A stretch of DNA of 9,173 nucleotides from contig CABYKW010000018.1 of the NCBI GenBank assembly GCA_902519635.1, forward strand, positions 1 to 9,173, read 5' to 3'. The position numbers and the translations under genes were made by a program. Shown one piece after another: positions 5,629-9,173 of the stretch. Numbering within the stretch: the stretch's first letter is position 1; every line of letters starts with the position of its first letter. Below the pieces are notes generated by a model. It saw only the letters and a program-made list of their open reading frames with translations. It was not told the DNA's origin and did not search any database. The stretch is from an uncultured Pelagibacteraceae bacterium (GTDB lineage: Bacteria; Pseudomonadota; Alphaproteobacteria; Pelagibacterales; Pelagibacteraceae).

Positions 5629-6877
5629 TGACCCTCTTTCCAATTAGTCTAAAATAAATAACCATAAAACTAATAAGTAACATCACAATCACAATAGAGA
5701 CAGCAGAGCCCATCCCAATATCTGATACAGCAAACCCTTGTTGGTAAACGTTAATGGGAAGTGTTCTTGTTCCTGATGCGCCACCCGTTAATAAAAAGAT
5801 ATCCTCAAATTTATTAAAGTTCCAAATAAACCTAATCATGAATAAAATCGAAATAATTGCTGTGATTTGAGGTAGAGTTATATGAATAAATTTTTGGATC
5901 GGGCTGGCTCCATCCACATCAGCTGCTTCATATAAGCTTTGTGGTATTGCTTGCAATCTTGCTAAGATAAAAAGAAAAGCGAGTGGAAAATAACGCCAAA
6001 TCTCAAAAAATATAACTGTAGTTAAAGCTAGTCTTAATTTAAATTCAAAACCTAAAATACTCATTGTTATGTATTTTTGGCCCAGTAAATTTATTGGTTT
6101 CTCTATAATATTAAAGTTAACCAATAATGCATTTAAAGTTCCACTATTCGGGTCTAACAATAAAGTCCATGTATAAGCTAAAGCAACCACAGGACCCACA
6201 TAAGGAAAAAGTAAAATACCTCGCATGTAAGTTCTACCTTGAATATTTTGATTAACTAATTGTGCTGCTAAAATTCCAAAGATAATTGCGCCTACAGTGC
6301 CAAAAAAAGTGAAATAAAATGTAGTTAAAAGCAATTCAACAAAATTATTTTCATAAAAGACTTTTTTAAAATTTCCTAAAGTAAAATTTGTAGACAATAG
6401 TGGATTATCTGCTTTTCCACTTAAAATTGGTTTTTGAGATTTGATTGTTTTTTTATCAATTGTTTTACCATTATTATTCTTTATGGTTATCTCAAAGTTT
6501 TCTCTATATTTTGCCTCCCAATTTCCAAAATTACAAATAATCTTTTTTGATTGAAAATTACATCTTGGATCTAAATTTATTGGTGAAATATCTTTTGAAA
6601 ATTTATCTTGGAACTGAACATTTCTTATTTCTTGAATTAACGAACTATTTCTTAATTTATAAATAATCTTTAATTCTGATTGATTTTCTGAAATTGATTT
6701 AACAATTTTCTTTACTCTCGGTTCAGGAATTCTAATATCTTTTAACTCGATGTCTTTAAAACTGATCCAAACATTGGCAAATATAGGAAATAAAACAATG
6801 GCAAAAACTAATAAAACTGCAGGTAAAACTAAAGTATAAGCAGTTCTTTTTTCTAATTTTGATAATGTATTGCTCAT
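5618..6877 (-). CDS. CUT1-type sugar ABC transporter permease, MalF-like, with large periplasmic insert
   Basis: This 419-residue protein is the first membrane subunit of the importer. The first membrane segment is at about 14-37. A soluble, beta-rich stretch of about 115-120 residues (about 45-165) follows, and then five more segments (about 183-206, 220-241, 284-307, 335-354 and 391-412). The EAA loop is at 317-336 (EAADVDGASP, ending in ITLP). Ordinary six-segment members have about 290-310 residues, so the insert explains the length. The insert contains C106 and C115 in an 'RC...iiCnfG' pattern, which could form a periplasmic disulfide. In established MalF topology the large P2 loop lies between membrane segments 3 and 4, equivalent to segments 1 and 2 here, so this insert occupies the same place. 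A stable hairpin ends one base before the ATG at 6877 and no Shine-Dalgarno sequence is visible. The stop overlaps the start of the MalG-like gene. Confidence 0.92.
   Translation of the reverse strand: MSNTLSKLEKRTAYTLVLPAVLLVFAIVLFPIFANVWISFKDIELKDIRIPEPRVKKIVKSISENQSELKIIYKLRNSSLIQEIRNVQFQDKFSKDISPINLDPRCNFQSKKIICNFGNWEAKYRENFEITIKNNNGKTIDKKTIKSQKPILSGKADNPLLSTNFTLGNFKKVFYENNFVELLLTTFYFTFFGTVGAIIFGILAAQLVNQNIQGRTYMRGILLFPYVGPVVALAYTWTLLLDPNSGTLNALLVNFNIIEKPINLLGQKYITMSILGFEFKLRLALTTVIFFEIWRYFPLAFLFILARLQAIPQSLYEAADVDGASPIQKFIHITLPQITAIISILFMIRFIWNFNKFEDIFLLTGGASGTRTLPINVYQQGFAVSDIGMGSAVSIVIVMLLISFMVIYFRLIGKRVNEV
5632..5637 (-). promoter_or_regulatory. Ribosome binding site that favours the ATG at 5628
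   Basis: On the minus strand AGAGGG lies three bases before ATG 5628, inside the end of the upstream permease gene. The alternative TTG at 5643 begins upstream of this element and has no comparable purine-rich site. The spacing is short, so the site is likely but not ideal. Confidence 0.5.
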
Positions 6878-6878
6878 A

Positions 6879-6915
6879 ATAAAGAGCGGATAATACTTTA
6901 TTATCCACTCTTTAT
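6879..6915 (-). promoter_or_regulatory. Intercistronic stem-loop between binding-protein and permease genes
   Basis: Positions 6879-6895 and 6899-6915 are inverted repeats of 17 bases around a 3-base loop. Sixteen pairs are Watson-Crick. The remaining pair (6887 with 6907) is G-U in minus-strand RNA but C-A in plus-strand RNA, so the structure is intact only in the operon's transcript. It starts 11 bases after the binding-protein stop and ends one base before the permease ATG. No T-run follows. It therefore looks like a 3'-end stabiliser and translation barrier rather than a full terminator. Confidence 0.8.
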
Positions 6916-6926
6916 AAATTTAATAT

Positions 6927-8249
6927 TTAAAACTTAGCTAATTCAGCGTTAATTTTCTTAACTGCTTCATCAACTGAGATTTGATCATCAATATATTCTC
7001 TAGTGATTCTATTTAAGAACTGAGAATTAATGATTTTTGATGCTCGAGAAAGTTCACCTTCTTTGACTCCCCATCTGTTTGCGGTATCTAAACCAGCAAC
7101 AATGTTATCAATAACATCTGCAGAATAAAGATCGGTCAATGGTGCTTTTCTATCAACACCTACAGGTAATTTACTCCAAGCTTTCGTATAAGCACTAGGA
7201 TCATTCTTATTTCCTCTTCTTACTGGAAACTTTCCTTCTGGAGCAATTCCTAATGTTGCTGTATACCCCTCACTCATTGAGTATTCTATGAACTTCTTAG
7301 CTTCATCAGTATCTGCATCAGCTGTTATTCCAAAATATCTTACATCAGCCCAAGCAGCTCCTTTTTTATTGTTAGGTCCGCTAAAATTAGTAATAAAACC
7401 AGTTTTAGAGGCTAGCTCTGGTGATGTAGGATCACTATTTATTGTTGGAGGAGCAGAGTCTCTTAATCCTGCTAATTCATCCATTATAAATGGTGACCAA
7501 ATAACCATTGGTGTTTTTCCTGCAAAATATAAAGCTCTAGATTGTTTCCAGAATAATTCTCCTGGAGGACTTGCTTTAGCGATTACTTTATAAAATTCTA
7601 AAGAATTCTTTAAAGCTTTACCTTGCTTTTTAGTTCCACCTTTTTTAACCAAATTAACTCCATTTGCTAAAAGTACATGCTCAAGTACTTGACTCATAAA
7701 GTTTTCATCTGTTTTTGTAGCTGCTACAAAGCCAAACATGTCATTGCTTGATAGTGCATTAACAGCCTTAACTATATTTGCATATGATGTTGGTGGTTCT
7801 AACCCAGCTTTTGCAAATAGATCTTTTCTATAAACAACCATTTGTGTCCATCCATCAACTGGAACAGCTGCAATTTTTCCACCTTTCTTAGCCATATTTA
7901 ATGCGCCTGGTGCAAATGTTTTTTTTCCTAATGATTTAACAACATCATTATTTGCATCTACATCTAATATGCCTGCTTCAGCCCAAGGTAAAACATATTG
8001 CAATGTGTGATAAATCACATCTGGAAGATTTCCTGCTGCTGCTGCTGCAGTAGCTCTTGTTCCAAGATCTTTTTCCTCAACGGGTATTACTTCAACGCTT
8101 ATACCAGTTTTGGACTCAAAAGCTTTGGCCATTGTTTTTTGTTTTTCCATTCTTTCTGGTTGAACCTCAGTAGTCCAGAACGTAATTCCAGCATAACTTG
8201 AGTTAACAAAAAATGAAAAAGCAAATATGTATATTAATATTTTTCTCAT
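6927..8249 (-). CDS. Extracellular sugar-binding protein of a CUT1 ABC importer (MalE/UgpB-like)
   Basis: This periplasmic protein captures a carbohydrate and delivers it to the two permeases encoded downstream. It has 440 residues. A Sec signal peptide is at 1-20, with a basic start (MRK), a hydrophobic core (ILIYIFAFSFFV) and a cleavage site after SSYA. No lipobox Cys is present, so it should be soluble. The mature part begins with ITFWTTEV, followed by 'MAKAFESKTGISVEVIPV', the usual first two strands and helix of family 1 solute-binding proteins. Further family traits are GNLPDVIY, the PVDGWTQMVVYRKDLFAKAG segment, and a late 'AKKFIEYSMS' helix. Length is normal (400-450). The sugar cannot be deduced. 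It is the first gene of the operon, with the strongest ribosome binding site in the window and a hairpin behind it, consistent with high expression. Confidence 0.93.
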   Translation of the reverse strand: MRKILIYIFAFSFFVNSSYAGITFWTTEVQPERMEKQKTMAKAFESKTGISVEVIPVEEKDLGTRATAAAAAGNLPDVIYHTLQYVLPWAEAGILDVDANNDVVKSLGKKTFAPGALNMAKKGGKIAAVPVDGWTQMVVYRKDLFAKAGLEPPTSYANIVKAVNALSSNDMFGFVAATKTDENFMSQVLEHVLLANGVNLVKKGGTKKQGKALKNSLEFYKVIAKASPPGELFWKQSRALYFAGKTPMVIWSPFIMDELAGLRDSAPPTINSDPTSPELASKTGFITNFSGPNNKKGAAWADVRYFGITADADTDEAKKFIEYSMSEGYTATLGIAPEGKFPVRRGNKNDPSAYTKAWSKLPVGVDRKAPLTDLYSADVIDNIVAGLDTANRWGVKEGELSRASKIINSQFLNRITREYIDDQISVDEAVKKINAELAKF

Positions 8250-8253
8250 TATA

Positions 8254-8260
8254 CCCCCTT
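8254..8260 (-). promoter_or_regulatory. Strong ribosome binding site of the sugar-binding protein gene
   Basis: On the minus strand AAGGGGG is placed four bases before ATG 8249. Most other genes in the window lack a clear purine-rich site, so this one stands out and fits the need for an abundant binding protein. Confidence 0.65.
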
Positions 8261-8339
8261 ATCATTATTAATTTTTCAGAAAACCTACCAAATCTGTCGT
8301 AATAATAAACCCTCAAAAAAAAATATGGCAGGTATGCAG

Positions 8340-8368
8340 ATTTTACATTAACGTAATTTTATAGTTAA
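8340..8368 (-). promoter_or_regulatory. Putative promoter of the binding protein-permease operon
   Basis: Reading the minus strand, TTAACT (8363-8368) is separated by 17 bases from TAAAAT (8340-8345). Transcription would begin near 8333, giving a leader of about 84 bases before ATG 8249. This is a pattern match in AT-rich DNA. Support comes from its location in the only divergent spacer and from its mirror-image partner on the other strand. Confidence 0.45.
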
Positions 8369-8376
8369 AATAAAAT
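8348..8376 (+). promoter_or_regulatory. Putative promoter of the MalK-like ATPase gene
   Basis: TTAACG (8348-8353) is separated by 17 bases from TAAAAT (8371-8376). Transcription would begin near 8383, about 34 bases before ATG 8417. It overlaps the opposing promoter almost completely: each -35 box lies within the other's spacer. RNA polymerase could therefore probably serve only one direction at a time. Confidence 0.45.
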
Positions 8377-8416
8377 CTAAACTATTAAGATTAAACTCTA
8401 GGTTGAAAACTTTTTT

Positions 8417-9173
8417 ATGGCATCGATTGAATTAAAAAATATTGAAAAAAGTTATGGAAAAAACAAAGTAATAAATAAATTTGATATAAAAATAAACGAT
8501 GGAGAATTTATTGTTTTAGTTGGTCCATCGGGTTGCGGAAAGTCTACACTTTTAAGAATGATCTCAGGTTTAGAGTCTGTTGATATAGGAGAAATTTATT
8601 TAGATAACAAACTAATTAATAATCTAATTCCTTCAAAACGCGAAATTGCAATGGTTTTTCAATCCTATGCTTTGTATCCGCACATGAATGTTTTTGAAAA
8701 TATGGCTTTTGGTTTAAAAATGGAAAAAATTTCAAAAAGTGAAATCGATCAAAAAGTTAATAATGCTGCTGCTACACTTCAAATAGAGGACTTACTTGAA
8801 AGGAAGCCTAAAGAGCTATCAGGTGGACAAAGACAAAGAGTTGCAATTGGTAGGGCAATCACAAGGAGTCCTAAAGTTTTCTTATTTGATGAACCATTAT
8901 CAAACCTTGATGCTGCTTTAAGATCTGAAATGAGAGTTGAAATATCTAAGCTACATAAAAAAATGAATTCAAATATAATATATGTAACTCATGATCAAAT
9001 TGAAGCAATGACATTGGCTGATAGAATTGTAGTTCTTAATAAGGGAAATATTGAACAATATGGAACACCTAATGAGATTTATTCAGATCCGAATAATATT
9101 TTTGTTGCAGAATTTATTGGATCGCCAAAAATGAATATAATTAAGATTAATAAAGAACATATTGCTAATTCAA
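8417..9173 (+). CDS. CUT1-type sugar ABC transporter ATPase (MalK/UgpC-like), C-terminal part outside the window
   Basis: The frame is open from ATG 8417 to the right edge: 252 residues with no stop. This is the ATP-hydrolysing subunit that powers sugar import at the cytoplasmic face. The ATPase domain is complete: Walker [10 protein letters not shown] (36-44), Q-loop Q82 ([10 protein letters not shown]), signature LSGGQ (134-138), Walker B VFLFDEP (154-160), D-loop SNLD (162-165) and switch His H192 in [24 protein letters not shown] (216-225) followed by [12 protein letters not shown] is typical of the MalK/UgpC subgroup. The roughly 80-120-residue C-terminal TOBE/regulatory domain is off the edge. 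The gene is divergent from the three other importer genes, with which it surely acts. The ATG follows six Ts with no clear Shine-Dalgarno site. The sugar specificity is unknown. Confidence 0.95.
   Translation, partial: MASIELKNIEKSYGKNKVINKFDIKINDGEFIVLVGPSGCGKSTLLRMISGLESVDIGEIYLDNKLINNLIPSKREIAMVFQSYALYPHMNVFENMAFGLKMEKISKSEIDQKVNNAAATLQIEDLLERKPKELSGGQRQRVAIGRAITRSPKVFLFDEPLSNLDAALRSEMRVEISKLHKKMNSNIIYVTHDQIEAMTLADRIVVLNKGNIEQYGTPNEIYSDPNNIFVAEFIGSPKMNIIKINKEHIANS

Noticed and set aside
7288..7593. Plus-strand open frame of 101 codons
   Set aside because: It is antisense to the well-supported sugar-binding protein gene and has no recognisable domain or ribosome binding site.
7998..8201. 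Plus-strand open frame of 67 codons with a Cys/Ser run, over a GCT repeat
   Set aside because: The run is the reverse complement of an alanine stretch (ATAAAAAG) in the binding protein; the triplet repeat is too short to be a notable microsatellite.
8250..8340. Possible riboswitch in the 5' leader of the binding-protein mRNA
   Set aside because: No conserved aptamer motif or stable multi-helix fold could be recognised; the leader is short and AT-rich.

Overview
The window is very AT-rich, tightly packed DNA with Lys/Asn/Ile-heavy proteins, short spacers and few strong ribosome binding sites. The NAD kinase carries C-terminal signatures that I associate with alphaproteobacterial NAD kinases (FRPRRWRG, then RPISAVADN). 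Together these suggest a streamlined marine alphaproteobacterium, most likely SAR11/Pelagibacterales-like. This placement is an inference from composition and motifs.

Left part (1-4356, all minus strand). Read in the direction of transcription the order is tRNA-Leu(TAA), NAD kinase (nadK), a divergent nucleotide-sugar dehydrogenase, tRNA-Thr(TGT), a family 4-like glycosyltransferase and a GMC-like FAD oxidoreductase that runs off the left edge. The dehydrogenase, glycosyltransferase and oxidoreductase look like surface polysaccharide functions: making a sugar acid donor, adding sugars and possibly oxidising a glycan or its precursor. Both tRNA genes are preceded by almost the same promoter-like element, with TAAATA followed by CTC. 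Mature tRNAs therefore seem to be cut from transcripts that may read on into protein genes.

Right part (4435-9173). This is a carbohydrate ABC importer of the CUT1 (MalEFGK) type. Three minus-strand genes, transcribed in the order binding protein, MalF-like permease, MalG-like permease, sit opposite a plus-strand MalK-like ATPase that is cut by the right edge. The 167-base divergent spacer holds two facing, overlapping sigma70-like promoters. A near-perfect 17-bp hairpin lies between the binding-protein gene and the first permease gene and ends one base before the permease start codon. It probably helps keep binding protein abundant relative to the membrane subunits.

Both permeases are larger than usual. 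The MalF-like one has a beta-rich periplasmic insert of about 115 residues, at the position equivalent to the P2 domain of MalF, with a two-cysteine pattern resembling DUF11/Ig-like domains. The MalG-like one has about 120 extra N-terminal residues with four predicted membrane segments. The transported sugar cannot be read from the sequence.

No insertion sequence, CRISPR array, phage gene or gene-free stretch longer than 170 bases was seen. I found no convincing intrinsic terminator.
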